From CAYQEC01 sp964416425 (GTDB lineage: Bacteria > Actinomycetota > Acidimicrobiia > Spongiisociales > UBA5794): a DNA stretch of 64,000 nucleotides. Both the position numbers and the translations under genes were made by a program. The stretch spans positions 1-64,000 of the forward strand of contig CAYQEC010000007.1 in NCBI GenBank assembly GCA_964416425.1, read 5' to 3'. The notes under the pieces are model-generated. The model did no database searches, was not told the DNA's origin, and saw nothing but the letters and a program-made list of their open reading frames with translations. This document shows positions 16,153 to 24,429 of this stretch, one piece after another; positions within the stretch are counted from its first letter, which is position 1; each line of letters begins with the position of its first letter.

Positions 16153-16926
16153 ATGGCCCACACCATCAGCGACGTCGCCCGGCTCGCCGGAGTCACGGTG
16201 CGCACGTTGCATCACTACGACCGGATCGGCCTGCTGCGACCCAGCGGGCGGACCGACGCGGGCTACCGCCTTTACGACGACGCCGATTGTGCCCGGCTTC
16301 AGCAGATCCTTTTCTACCGGGAACTGGGGTTCGGCCTGGAGCAGATCCGCACCGCGATGGAGGCCCCCGATTTCGACCGGGGAGCAGCCCTCCGCCGCCA
16401 GCGGGAGCTGCTCTCCGCCCGGGTGGCGCATCTCACGGCAATGATCGGCGCGGTGGATGCCGCCATCGCCGCCCACGAGCGAGGAGTCACCATGAACAGT
16501 GAAGAGATGCTCGAGGTCTTCGGGGACTTCGATCCCACCGTCCACGAGGAAGAGGTCGAGGCCCGCTGGTCGGGCCCGGCGCGGGAAGAATCGCGCCGCC
16601 GCACCGCCGGCTACGGGGCCCGGCAGTGGCGGGAGATCCAGGCGGAAGCGGATGCCGTGGCCCGCCGGCTGGCGGCCCGGCTCGTCGCCGGGACGGATCC
16701 CGCCGCGCCTGAGGTCACCGACCTGGCGGAGCAGCACCGGCTCCACATCGACCGTTGGTACTACCCGTGCTCGCACCAGATGCACTCCGGCCTCGGCGAC
16801 ATGTACGTCGCCGACCCCCGGTTCGCCGACTACTGGAACCGGATCGAGCCCGGACTCGCCGAGTTCGTGCGGGACGCCATCGCCGCCAACGCGGCTCGGG
16901 CCGCCCGGGACGGGGACGGCGATTGA
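16153..16926 (+). CDS. MerR-family activator with TipAS-like effector domain
   Basis: 257 residues. N-terminal winged helix-turn-helix (ISDVARLAGVTVRTLHHYDR) and dimerisation coiled coil to about residue 110, then a TipAS-type domain: RWYYPCSHQMHSGLGDMYV and FADYWNRIEPGLAEF are hallmarks of TipAL, which binds thiopeptide drugs, covalently through a cysteine. Cys in YYPCS is the candidate attachment residue. GGAGG precedes the ATG by 5 nt. A role as a drug or stress sensor is inferred. Confidence 0.93.
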   Translation: MAHTISDVARLAGVTVRTLHHYDRIGLLRPSGRTDAGYRLYDDADCARLQQILFYRELGFGLEQIRTAMEAPDFDRGAALRRQRELLSARVAHLTAMIGAVDAAIAAHERGVTMNSEEMLEVFGDFDPTVHEEEVEARWSGPAREESRRRTAGYGARQWREIQAEADAVARRLAARLVAGTDPAAPEVTDLAEQHRLHIDRWYYPCSHQMHSGLGDMYVADPRFADYWNRIEPGLAEFVRDAIAANAARAARDGDGD

Positions 16927-17406
16927 TCAGACCCGGCGGGCGGGCTTCTCCAGGAAGACCAGGGTGACGCCTTCGCCCGCCTCGCGGCGGTCGAAGGCGG
17001 CGTAGCCGAGGCCGCGGTAGAGGGCGAGGTTGCCCTCGCTGCGGTCCCCGGTGAACAGCTCGAAGCGGTCGGCCCCCTGACCCAGCGCCGCCTCGATCTC
17101 GGCCATGAGCCGGGTCCCGATGCCGCGCCGCTGCAGGTCGGGAGCGACGACGAGGCGCCCGATGAAGGCGGTACCTCCCTCCACCAGGGCCCGCACCGAC
17201 CCGACGATGCGCTCCTCGATCGTCGCCTTGAGCACGAGTTGCTCGTCGAGGTCGCGGCGCAGCTCGTCGAGGGTCTGGGTGAGGGGAGCGAGCCGCGGGG
17301 TGCCGTAGAGCAGGGCTTCGCTTTGGTAGGCGGCGCGCTGCAGGCAGAGGATCTCGCCGGCGTCGCCGGCCTCCGCCCGCTGCACGATCATCGGTTGCGG
17401 CGCCAT
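16927..17406 (-). CDS. GNAT-family N-acetyltransferase
   Basis: 159 residues of one GNAT domain. Motif A VVAPDLQRRGIGTRL contains the acetyl-CoA Q/RxxGxG/A loop, and NLALYRGLGY is the usual motif B ending. The substrate is unknown. It ends convergently right after the MerR gene, with no space for a terminator. The chosen ATG (17406) lacks a strong ribosome site; a second Met follows five codons later. Confidence 0.85.
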   Translation of the reverse strand: MAPQPMIVQRAEAGDAGEILCLQRAAYQSEALLYGTPRLAPLTQTLDELRRDLDEQLVLKATIEERIVGSVRALVEGGTAFIGRLVVAPDLQRRGIGTRLMAEIEAALGQGADRFELFTGDRSEGNLALYRGLGYAAFDRREAGEGVTLVFLEKPARRV

Positions 17407-17724
17407 GGCGGCATCGTGCCACCGGAGGCCCGCGGGTGCCAGCCCGGGCCCCTTCGCCGGGTCGTCACGGGGCCATCTCACCGCCGCGACCGCCCCGATC
17501 CGGATGCGGGGTTGGTACGAGGGTGAGTGCCTCCGGTCTGGCGTATGCGAGCCTCGCCGCGCCGTATCGCCATCCACCGCCGCTACGGGTCGTTGCTGGC
17601 CACGGATTCGGGTCCGATCCACACGATGGTCCGGTTGGCGAAGCCGCAGAATCGGGTCTTCGTCGGGGCGGCGCTCCGCCGCTAGTCCTGCGACGAACCG
17701 ACCGGCGTCGCCCGGTCGCACCGT
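17407..17724. other. Intergenic region without supported genes
   Basis: About 320 bases between the divergently facing ends of the GNAT and MarR genes. A 46-codon plus-strand frame (17545-17685, beginning MRASPRRIAIHRRYG) is the only candidate; it is basic, lacks a ribosome site and matches nothing I know. No hairpin of note. Confidence 0.3.
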
Positions 17725-18222
17725 TCAGACGTCGCCGAGCTCCACCAGGAGGCGGCGCAGCAGTCCCGCCAGCTTCTCTCGCTGGCCGTCGCTGAGCGCC
17801 TCCAGCAGCCGCCGCTGCTGCGCCAAGTTCGCCGCCTGCACCTCGTCCACCAGGGCTCTCCCGGTGCCCGTGAGGTGAACCAGGATGCCGCGCCGGTCGC
17901 CGGGATCGGGGCGCCGCTCGACCCATCCCGCCTGCTCGAGCCGGTCGAGGCGGGCCGTCATCCCCCCGGTGGTGATGAGGGCCGTCGCCGCCAGCTCGGT
18001 GGGTGACAGCGCCGAGGGGGGATTGGTGCGCCGCAAGGCGGCAAGCGTGTCGAAGTCGCCTTTGCGACCCAGCCGAAAGCGGGACACGACCCGATCGAGG
18101 TCGCTCTCGAAGCGGCGGGCGAGGCGGAGGACCCGATTGACCACGGCGGCGGTCGAGGTGTCGAGATCCGGCCGGACCGCCTGCCAGTCCTCGATCATGG
18201 CGTCGGTGTAGTCACTCGTCAT
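17725..18222 (-). CDS. MarR-family transcriptional regulator
   Basis: 165 residues with the MarR winged helix-turn-helix: SPTELAATALITTGGMTARLDRL as recognition region and the wing RRPDPGDRRGILVHLT. The N-terminal helices (RVLRLARRFESDLDRV) provide dimerisation. It is divergent from an uncharacterised gene and the protease-RimK module, with an AT-rich dyad in between, so it probably represses itself and perhaps the rightward unit. Confidence 0.92.
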   Translation of the reverse strand: MTSDYTDAMIEDWQAVRPDLDTSTAAVVNRVLRLARRFESDLDRVVSRFRLGRKGDFDTLAALRRTNPPSALSPTELAATALITTGGMTARLDRLEQAGWVERRPDPGDRRGILVHLTGTGRALVDEVQAANLAQQRRLLEALSDGQREKLAGLLRRLLVELGDV

Positions 18223-18260
18223 GGAGACTCTCCCATGCGGGCAAGATATTTCATTACCAA

Positions 18261-18292
18261 GCTACTTGCCATATTACTAACTGCCAAGTAGC
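18261..18292. promoter_or_regulatory. AT-rich dyad, probable MarR operator
   Basis: GCTACTTG (18261-18268) and its exact complement CAAGTAGC (18285-18292) flank a 16-nt AT-rich core, unusual for this genome. On the minus strand TTGGCA, 17 bp and TAGCTT read as a promoter for the MarR gene inside the dyad, which is how MarR proteins usually repress their own genes. Confidence 0.65.
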
Positions 18293-18341
18293 CTATCAGC
18301 AAGTGGCGGTTCTCGCCAGGCATTCGAGAAAGGAAACGCTC

Positions 18342-18644
18342 GTGTTCCACCCGCTCATCCAGCTCCTCAACGGAGACGCGCCGGATTCCGGCCCGAAGGG
18401 ATGGAAAGCCGGCCTCGACCGGGTCGTGGGCTGGCTTCGCACCGGCGTCCAGAAGGCCACGCCCGTCCTGAAGCGCGCCGGAACGGCCACCATCGCCGGC
18501 GGCAGAAAGGCCGGCCAGTGGACCACGTCCACCGTCGGCAAGATCCGGGGCAAGGGAACGGAAGCCGCCGAGGCCCCGAGCGCGGACCCGACCGAAGCCG
18601 CCGCCGGGGACGACGTCCCGCCCGAGGACGACGCCACCCAGTGA
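18342..18644 (+). CDS. Conserved-looking hypothetical protein
   Basis: 100 residues from a GTG preceded by AGGA 7 nt upstream. An amphipathic, Lys-rich N-terminal two thirds (GWKAGLDRVVGWLRTGVQK, TPVLKRAGTATIAGGRKAG) leads to an acidic Ala/Glu/Asp tail. No membrane helix or known domain is evident. It is the first gene rightward of the MarR dyad and may be that regulator's target. Confidence 0.6.
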   Translation: MFHPLIQLLNGDAPDSGPKGWKAGLDRVVGWLRTGVQKATPVLKRAGTATIAGGRKAGQWTTSTVGKIRGKGTEAAEAPSADPTEAAAGDDVPPEDDATQ

Positions 18645-18732
18645 CCGCATCCGGCCGCTCCGCTCTCCCAGCCGTGCCCGGCACGGTGGCCTGCGGCGCC
18701 GGACCCGGACGCCACTCCTCACCAATCCGACC

Positions 18733-19173
18733 GTGACGCGACGCACCATCGGGTGGCGGGAATGGATCGCCATGCCGGACCTCGGCGTCGACGCCATCAA
18801 GGCGAAGGTGGACACCGGCGCCCGCTCCTCGGCGTTGCACGCCTTCGACCTGGAACGCACTCACCGGGACGGGGTCCCGGTCGTCCGCTTCTCTCTCCAC
18901 CCGCTGCAACGCCGCACCCGCCCGACGGTGCAGGCCGAGGCTCCCGTCATCGACGAGCGCCGGATCCGCAGTTCGAGCGGCCGCGCCGAGATGCGGCCCG
19001 TCATCCTCACTACCGTCGTGATCGACGGCGAAGCCTGGGAGGTCGAATTGACCCTGACCCGCCGCGACACCATGGGATTCCGGATGCTGCTCGGCCGCCA
19101 GGCGGTGCGAGGGCGCTTCCTGGTCGACCCGGGCCGTTCCTACCTCACCGGCCGCCGCCGAGCCTCGTCATGA
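18733..19173 (+). CDS. Retropepsin-like 'ATP-dependent zinc protease' domain protein (RimB-like)
   Basis: 146 residues of the RimK-associated aspartic-protease-like family (Pfam Zn_protease, DUF785). The signature is KAKVDTGARSSALHA with the predicted catalytic Asp27, followed by TTVVIDGEAWEVELTL and MLLGRQAV. In Pseudomonas the equivalent protein modulates RimK. It starts at GTG 18733, and its stop overlaps rimK as ATGA, so the pair is co-translated. Confidence 0.85.
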   Translation: MTRRTIGWREWIAMPDLGVDAIKAKVDTGARSSALHAFDLERTHRDGVPVVRFSLHPLQRRTRPTVQAEAPVIDERRIRSSSGRAEMRPVILTTVVIDGEAWEVELTLTRRDTMGFRMLLGRQAVRGRFLVDPGRSYLTGRRRASS

Positions 19174-20072
19174 ACATCGGCATCCTCTCCCGCAAGGCGT
19201 CGCTGTACTCGACCTCCCGCCTCCACGAGGCGGCGGTGGCCCGCGGCCACGACGTCCGGATTGTCGACTACCTGCGCTGCTACATGAACATCACCTCGAC
19301 CCGTCCCAGCGTGCTCTTCCGGGGTGAGCCGCTCCAGTTCGAGGCGGTCATCCCCCGCATCGGCGCCACCTACACGTTCTACGGGACCGCGGTGGTACGC
19401 CAGTTCGAGATGATGGGCGTGTACCCGGCCAACGAATCGCAGGCGATCACCCGGGCCCGCGACAAGCTCCGCTCCATGCAGCTCCTGGCCCGGGCCGGGA
19501 TCGGCATGCCCGTCAGCAGCTTCGCCCACTCCACCCAGGACATCGACGGCCTGCTCGACGTGGTCGGCGGCGCCCCGGTGGTGGTCAAGCTGCTCGAGGG
19601 CACCCAGGGGCTCGGCGTGGTCCTGGCGGAGACCCGCAAGGCCGCAGAATCCGTCATCGGAGCGTTCCGCCAGCTCGACGCCAACATCCTCGTCCAGGAG
19701 TTCGTCGCCGAGGCCCGGGGAGCGGACATCCGCGCCTTCGTCGTCGGCGGCAAGGTGGTGGCGGCGATGCGCCGCCAGGGAGGGCCCGACGAGTTCCGCT
19801 CCAACCTCCACCGGGGCGGCACGGCCGAAGCCATCAGGCTCACCCCCCGACAACGGGCGACCGCGGTGAAGGCGGCCAAGACCATGGGCCTCAACATCGC
19901 CGGGGTCGACATCGTGCAATCGACCCACGGACCTCTGGTGCTCGAGGTGAACTCGTCACCCGGCCTGCAGGGCATCGAATCCGTCAGCGGCGTCGACGTG
20001 GCCGACCACATCATCGCCTTCCTCGAAGAACACGCCCGGCCCGGGCGTACCCGTGACCGTGTCCGCGGCTGA
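19170..20072 (+). CDS. rimK: RimK-family ATP-grasp ligase
   Basis: 300 residues: RimK N-terminal domain, then ATP-grasp with VVVKLLEGTQGLGVVLAE as the ATP-binding loop, EFVAEARGADIRAFVVGG, and the Mg-binding end LVLEVNSSPGLQGIE. RimK adds glutamates to the C-terminus of ribosomal protein S6 in E. coli. Here the S6 encoded at 24951-25238 ends in RRDAA without glutamates, so the substrate may differ. It sits between a protease and a zinc carboxypeptidase, both overlapping it. Confidence 0.92.
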   Translation: MNIGILSRKASLYSTSRLHEAAVARGHDVRIVDYLRCYMNITSTRPSVLFRGEPLQFEAVIPRIGATYTFYGTAVVRQFEMMGVYPANESQAITRARDKLRSMQLLARAGIGMPVSSFAHSTQDIDGLLDVVGGAPVVVKLLEGTQGLGVVLAETRKAAESVIGAFRQLDANILVQEFVAEARGADIRAFVVGGKVVAAMRRQGGPDEFRSNLHRGGTAEAIRLTPRQRATAVKAAKTMGLNIAGVDIVQSTHGPLVLEVNSSPGLQGIESVSGVDVADHIIAFLEEHARPGRTRDRVRG

Positions 20073-21042
20073 GGCCCGCAACCGGCCCATCACGGTCGGG
20101 GCCGTCACCGTGCTCCCCGGATCGAGCCGCCGCTCCGAGATCCCGGTGGCGAGCCTGCCCACCGGGACGTGGCTGTCGCTCCCGGTGGCGATCGTCAACG
20201 GCCGTCGGCCGGGCCCGACGGTGTGGCTGAGCGGGGTCGTGCACGGCGACGAGATCAACGGGGTCGCCATCATCCGGCAGGTGATGGGGCGCCTCGACCC
20301 CCAGCACCTCCAGGGGGCGGTGATCGCGGTGCCGATCGTGAACGTGTTCGGGTTCGTCAACGAGTCCCGCTACCTCCCCGACCGTCGCGACCTCAACCGC
20401 TCCTTCCCCGGGTCGCCCCGCGGCTCGCTGGCGGCCCGCCTCGCCCACCTCGTCATGACCGAGGTGGTGGAACAGAGCGACCTCGGCATCGATCTCCACA
20501 CCGCCGCCGGCCACAACGTCAACATCCCCCACATCCGCGGCGACATGACCGACCCCGCGACCCGCCGCCTCGCGACCACCTTCGGCGCCCCGTTCCTCCT
20601 CCACGCCCGGCTCCGCGACGGATCGCTGCGTGAGGCCGCGGTGCGGCGCGGCAAGCAGGTGCTCGTCTACGAGGGGGGCCAAATCCACCGCTTCGACGCC
20701 GGCGTCATCGACGTCGGCGTCGCCGGCATCCTCCGCACCCTGCAGTCCCTGGAAATGGGGAGCTGGGACGACCTCCCGGCCCCCGACCCGTCGCGGGTGG
20801 CGATGTCGTCCTCGTGGGTCCGTTCCCGCCGCGGCGGCATCGCCGACATCCTGGTGGATCTGGGGGAGCACGTCGGGCAGGGCGAACCGGTCGCGGTCAT
20901 CGCCGACGCCTTCGGCTCCAAGCCCACCGAGGTGCGGGCCCGGTTCGACGGCTGGGTCATCGGCCGCACGCTCAACCCCCTCGTCGGGCACGGGGACCCA
21001 CTGGTCCACCTCGCCGCCGATGCCGGCTCCCTCCAGACGTAG
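20053..21042 (+). CDS. Succinylglutamate desuccinylase/aspartoacylase-family zinc hydrolase
   Basis: 329 residues. The carboxypeptidase-A-like zinc site is visible as VVHGDE (His64, Glu67) and IDLHT, with the substrate-binding RDLNRSFPG segment. The C-terminal 85 residues form a lipoyl/RPE65-like beta domain (GEHVGQGEPVAVIAD). It starts at GTG 20053, 20 nt inside rimK. Such hydrolases recur beside RimK-type ligases and could remove the amino acid that the ligase adds; this is inference from context. Confidence 0.88.
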   Translation: MTVSAAEARNRPITVGAVTVLPGSSRRSEIPVASLPTGTWLSLPVAIVNGRRPGPTVWLSGVVHGDEINGVAIIRQVMGRLDPQHLQGAVIAVPIVNVFGFVNESRYLPDRRDLNRSFPGSPRGSLAARLAHLVMTEVVEQSDLGIDLHTAAGHNVNIPHIRGDMTDPATRRLATTFGAPFLLHARLRDGSLREAAVRRGKQVLVYEGGQIHRFDAGVIDVGVAGILRTLQSLEMGSWDDLPAPDPSRVAMSSSWVRSRRGGIADILVDLGEHVGQGEPVAVIADAFGSKPTEVRARFDGWVIGRTLNPLVGHGDPLVHLAADAGSLQT

Positions 21043-21184
21043 GGGCCGACCGGGCGACAAAGCCGGGGCCCGGCGGGAATCCATGCCACCATCGGCCGCG
21101 CCACCGGGGAACCCCGGGTGCACTCAGGACGTCAACTACCGGGGAATGTCCGCCGAGGGACCAGCCACCAAGGAGACCACCACC

Positions 21185-22003
21185 ATGAACCGACCCTCAC
21201 CGCTCCGGCCCCGATGGCGCCTCGCCGTCGTCGGCCTCACCTTCGCCCTGCTCGGGGCTGCCTGCGGCGGCGGGACGGCGGCCTCGAGCACCACGGTGCC
21301 GGACACCTCCACCACCGTCCCGGACACCACGACCTCCACCACGGTTCCGGACACCACGACCACGACGGTTCCGGACACCACGACCACCACCACGACGGTC
21401 CCGGCCGATACCACCACCACGCTCCCCGGAGAACCCATCGATCTCTTCTGGCGCGAGGGTGACGTGCTCGGCGTCGTCGGCGTCGCCCACGACGACGTGC
21501 TCAACGTGCGGGAGGGGCCGGGGGTGTCCTACGACATCGTCGCCAGCCTGGACCCGCTGGCCGACCACGTGGTCACCACCGGGCGGACCCGCATGATCAC
21601 GCAGTCGATCTGGACCGAGGTCGAGGTGGGAGGCGCCACCGGATGGGTCAACGTCGCCTACCTCGCCTACCTGGGAGACACCTTCGACGCCACCGCCGAC
21701 ACCGTGGCGATGATCGGCGAGACACAGGGGGCCGAGACCATGGTCGACCTGGGGGCCATCGTCGCCGATGCGCACGCCTCGGCCGATCCCAATTCCGAGA
21801 TCGTCGTCTCGGTGGCGCCCACGGTCGGGGACCTCGGCGAGATCACGTACGACGTGATCGGGCTCGGCGACGATGCGCTGTTCGGGGTTCGCCTCCACGT
21901 CTTCGGCGCCCCCGACGCCGGCGGCGAAGGCTTCACCCTCGAGTCGGTGGAGCTCACTCCGCTCTGCGGGCGTGGCGTATCCGCCGACGGTCTCTGCCTC
22001 TGA
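21185..22003 (+). CDS. SH3-domain lipoprotein with Thr/Pro-Asp repeats
   Basis: 272 residues. Signal peptide ending LLGAAC (lipid-anchored Cys27), then about 45 residues of TTVPDTT-type repeats acting as a wall-spanning linker, then a bacterial SH3-like domain (DVLNVREGPGVSYDIVASL, GWVNVAYL) and a C-terminal beta-rich domain of unknown type. AAGGAG about 9 nt before the ATG sets the start. SH3b domains usually bind peptidoglycan, so a cell-wall role is likely. Confidence 0.85.
   Translation: MNRPSPLRPRWRLAVVGLTFALLGAACGGGTAASSTTVPDTSTTVPDTTTSTTVPDTTTTTVPDTTTTTTTVPADTTTTLPGEPIDLFWREGDVLGVVGVAHDDVLNVREGPGVSYDIVASLDPLADHVVTTGRTRMITQSIWTEVEVGGATGWVNVAYLAYLGDTFDATADTVAMIGETQGAETMVDLGAIVADAHASADPNSEIVVSVAPTVGDLGEITYDVIGLGDDALFGVRLHVFGAPDAGGEGFTLESVELTPLCGRGVSADGLCL
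21290..21420 (+). repeat. Imperfect tandem repeat encoding TTVPD(T)n
   Basis: Roughly 24-30-nt units of the form ACC/ACG runs plus GTNCCGGACACC repeat about five times in frame inside the lipoprotein gene. Unit length varies by whole codons, so expansion by slippage keeps the frame while changing linker length. Confidence 0.8.
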
Positions 22004-22032
22004 GGGCGCTCCGGCACCGGCCGGTGACTCCG

Positions 22033-22059
22033 GGGCGGCGCCGTGGCTCGGTGCCGCCC
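22033..22059. terminator. Terminator hairpin between convergent genes
   Basis: GGGCGGCGCCG pairs with CGGTGCCGCCC (one G-U on RNA) around a 5-nt loop, lying between the SH3 lipoprotein stop and the dnaB stop and ending just before dnaB. It can stop transcription from both sides. Confidence 0.6.
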
Positions 22060-22060
22060 G

Positions 22061-23413
22061 CTACAGCACCGGGGTGTCGCGGCTCATGTCGGCGAAGAGG
22101 GTGAACTCGGCCAGGAACGACAGGTCGACCTTGCCGGTGGCGCCCTGGCGGTGCTTGCCGATCTTGATCTCGGCGAGGCCCTTGGTCTCCTCAGCCTCCG
22201 GGTGGTAGTACTCGTGGCGGTAGATGAAGAGCACCACGTCGGCGTCCTGCTCGATGGCGCCGCTCTCCCGCAGGTCGCCGAGGTGGGGGTGCTTGTCCTC
22301 CCTCGACTCCAGCGCCCGGTTGAGCTGGGACACCGCGATCACCGGGACGTGCAGCTCCCGGGCGAGGTTCTTGAGGTTACGGCTGATGGTGGCGATCTCC
22401 TGCTGGCGGTTCTCACCTGCGGTGCCCTGCATGAGCTGCAGGTAGTCGACCACCACCAGGCCGAGCCCGGGGCGGCGGCGGAGCCGCCGGCACTTGGCCC
22501 GGATCTCGGTGACGGTGAGCCCGGGCGAGTCGTCGACGTAGATCGGCTTGTGGTAGAGCACGCTGGCGGCGTGTGACAGCTTGCTGAAGTCCGACTCCGT
22601 GAGCTGGCCGTTGCGGAGACGCCGGGAATCGATCCGGCCCTGGGAGCTCAACAGGCGGGTCACCACCTCCTCCCGGCTCATCTCCAGCGAGAAGATCGCC
22701 ACCGGGACGTCCCCGATGGCGACGTGCTGGGCGATGTTGAGGGCGAGGGTGGTCTTGCCCATGCCGGGTCGGGCCGCGATCACCACCAGGTTGGTGGGGT
22801 GGAGCCCGGCCAGCTCCCGGTCGAGGTCGCGGAACCCGGTCGAGATCCCGGTGACGTCGGCGCCGAGCCGGTTGAGCTCTTCCGCCCGCTCGATGGCGGG
22901 CCCCAGCAGCGGGTCGATCAGCTCCAGACCGTCCCCCACCCGCCGCTCCGACACCGCGAACACCGCCTGCTCGGCGCGGTCGAGCACCTCGCTGATCGGC
23001 TGGTCGACGGCGGTCGCCAGCGATCCCACCTCGCCGCCGGCTCGCATCAGCCGGCGCCGCAGGGCATGCTCCTCGACGATGGCGGCGTAGTGCTCCACGT
23101 TCGAGGCGGTCGGCACCGAATCGAGCACCTGAGTGAGGTAGCCGACCCCACCGACCCGCTCCAGGGCGCCGGTACGGCGCAACGCCTCGGCGACGGTGAC
23201 AGCGTCGATCGGCTCGTTGGCGTCGAAGAGGCCGGTGATCGCTTCGAAGATGCTCTGATGAGCCGGCCGGTAGAAGTCCTCGGCGTGCAGCTTCTCGAGG
23301 GCGATGTTGGCGGCGTCGGAGGAGAGCAGCACCGCGCCCAGGACCGACTCCTCGGCTTCGATGCTGTTGGGGGGGACCCGGAGCTGGCTCTCCCGGTCGA
23401 TCACGGATGTCAC
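22061..23413 (-). CDS. dnaB: Replicative DNA helicase
   Basis: 450 residues from GTG 23413, which has GAGGAGG about 9 nt upstream. The N-terminal domain (PPNSIEAEESVLGAVLL) binds primase; the RecA-like domain has Walker A ARPGMGKTT (about 214-222), Walker B LGLVVVDYLQLM and the DnaB-typical SQLNRALE and KHRQGATG segments. No intein interrupts it, unlike in many actinobacteria. It is last in the rpsF-ssb-rpsR-rplI-dnaB order, but a 279-nt gene-free gap with its own likely promoter separates it from rplI. Confidence 0.97.
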   Translation of the reverse strand: MTSVIDRESQLRVPPNSIEAEESVLGAVLLSSDAANIALEKLHAEDFYRPAHQSIFEAITGLFDANEPIDAVTVAEALRRTGALERVGGVGYLTQVLDSVPTASNVEHYAAIVEEHALRRRLMRAGGEVGSLATAVDQPISEVLDRAEQAVFAVSERRVGDGLELIDPLLGPAIERAEELNRLGADVTGISTGFRDLDRELAGLHPTNLVVIAARPGMGKTTLALNIAQHVAIGDVPVAIFSLEMSREEVVTRLLSSQGRIDSRRLRNGQLTESDFSKLSHAASVLYHKPIYVDDSPGLTVTEIRAKCRRLRRRPGLGLVVVDYLQLMQGTAGENRQQEIATISRNLKNLARELHVPVIAVSQLNRALESREDKHPHLGDLRESGAIEQDADVVLFIYRHEYYHPEAEETKGLAEIKIGKHRQGATGKVDLSFLAEFTLFADMSRDTPVL

Positions 23414-23692
23414 GTTGTGGTCCTCCTCGTCACGGCCCCTCCTCCGCTCTCCCCTGGTTCTACAGGCCGCCTGTGACACATCCCCTGCAACCACCAGAGC
23501 GCGCGGGGACCACAGCAGGGGTCGTCCGGGGAAGGCGAAGTCGAGTGTACGAGCCGCCTCCCGTTCCCGGAAGTCCTCTCGCAGCTCGGATTTCGCGAGG
23601 CGTGCTTTCTTTTCCCGCCTTGGCCGGACCTGCCGGACGCGACCGCGCCCGGAGCGCCGGGTGACGGGCTGCGGGACGCCGCGACGGGCGGA

Positions 23693-24139
23693 TCAGGCCG
23701 GGATGACGTCGAGGGTCACCCGGAACTCCACCTCGGGATGAGGCTGCAGGGTGACCTCGTGCAGGCCGATCTCCTTGATCGGGGTGTCGACCCGCACGAT
23801 GGCGCGGTCGACCTCGATCCCCGTGAACTTCTTGATGGCGAGGGTGACGTCGGCGGCGCTGACGGATCCGAAGAGCTTGCCTTCGTCACCGGATCGGGCC
23901 GCCACCACCACCCGCGACCCGACGAGGGCCTGGGCGAGCTGCTCCGCTTCGGTCTTGGCTCGGGTCTCGGCTTCCTCCCGGGCGCGGCGCATCGATTCCG
24001 CCTGGCGCACCGCCCCGGCCGTCGCCGCCACCGCCTTCCGCTTGGGGAGGAGGAAGTTGCGGGCATAGCCGTCGGCGACGTCGACGATGTCGCCCTTGCC
24101 GCCCAGATCGGGCACGTCGGTGGTGAGGATGACCTCCAT
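23693..24139 (-). CDS. rplI: Ribosomal protein bL9
   Basis: 148 residues. The N-terminal rRNA-binding domain has the family signature GGKGDIVDVADGYARNFLLPK; a long helix links to the C-terminal domain with GKLFGSVSAADV. Its ATG shares one base with the rpsR stop, so the two are co-translated. Confidence 0.97.
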   Translation of the reverse strand: MEVILTTDVPDLGGKGDIVDVADGYARNFLLPKRKAVAATAGAVRQAESMRRAREEAETRAKTEAEQLAQALVGSRVVVAARSGDEGKLFGSVSAADVTLAIKKFTGIEVDRAIVRVDTPIKEIGLHEVTLQPHPEVEFRVTLDVIPA

Positions 24140-24408
24140 CAGGACCGTGTCTGGGCGTAGGGCAGCAAGGCCATCTCCCGCGCGTTCTTGACCGCGAGGG
24201 CGATGCGGCGCTGGTGGATCCCACAGGCGCCCGTCACCCGGCGGGCCCGGATCTTGCCGCGGTCGGACATGTACTTACGGAGGACGGCGACGTTCTTGTA
24301 GTCGATCGGCTCGGCGCCCTGACGGCAGAACTGGCATACCTTCTTCTTGCGCCGCGCATCGGCCGCCGAGGGGCGTCTGGTGCGCTTGGCGCGCTTCTTC
24401 GGGGGCAT
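24139..24408 (-). CDS. rpsR: Ribosomal protein bS18, zinc-binding form
   Basis: 89 residues. It carries CQFC at 25-28 and C-x-x-H (CGIH) at about 62-65, the four ligands of the ancestral zinc-ribbon (C+) form. In many actinobacteria a second, zinc-free paralogue substitutes under zinc limitation; none is seen in this window. The basic N-terminus precedes DYKNVAVLRKYMSDRGKI, the S6-contacting part. Confidence 0.96.
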   Translation of the reverse strand: MPPKKRAKRTRRPSAADARRKKKVCQFCRQGAEPIDYKNVAVLRKYMSDRGKIRARRVTGACGIHQRRIALAVKNAREMALLPYAQTRS

Positions 24409-24429
24409 GGTCGGTGTCCTCCTTGGAAC

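Noticed and set aside
17545..17685. 46-codon frame as a small gene
   Set aside because: No ribosome site, no leaderless box at the right distance and no recognisable features.
21290..21420. Repeat array considered as CRISPR
   Set aside because: Units are in frame, have no unique spacers and encode a Thr/Pro/Asp linker in a lipoprotein.
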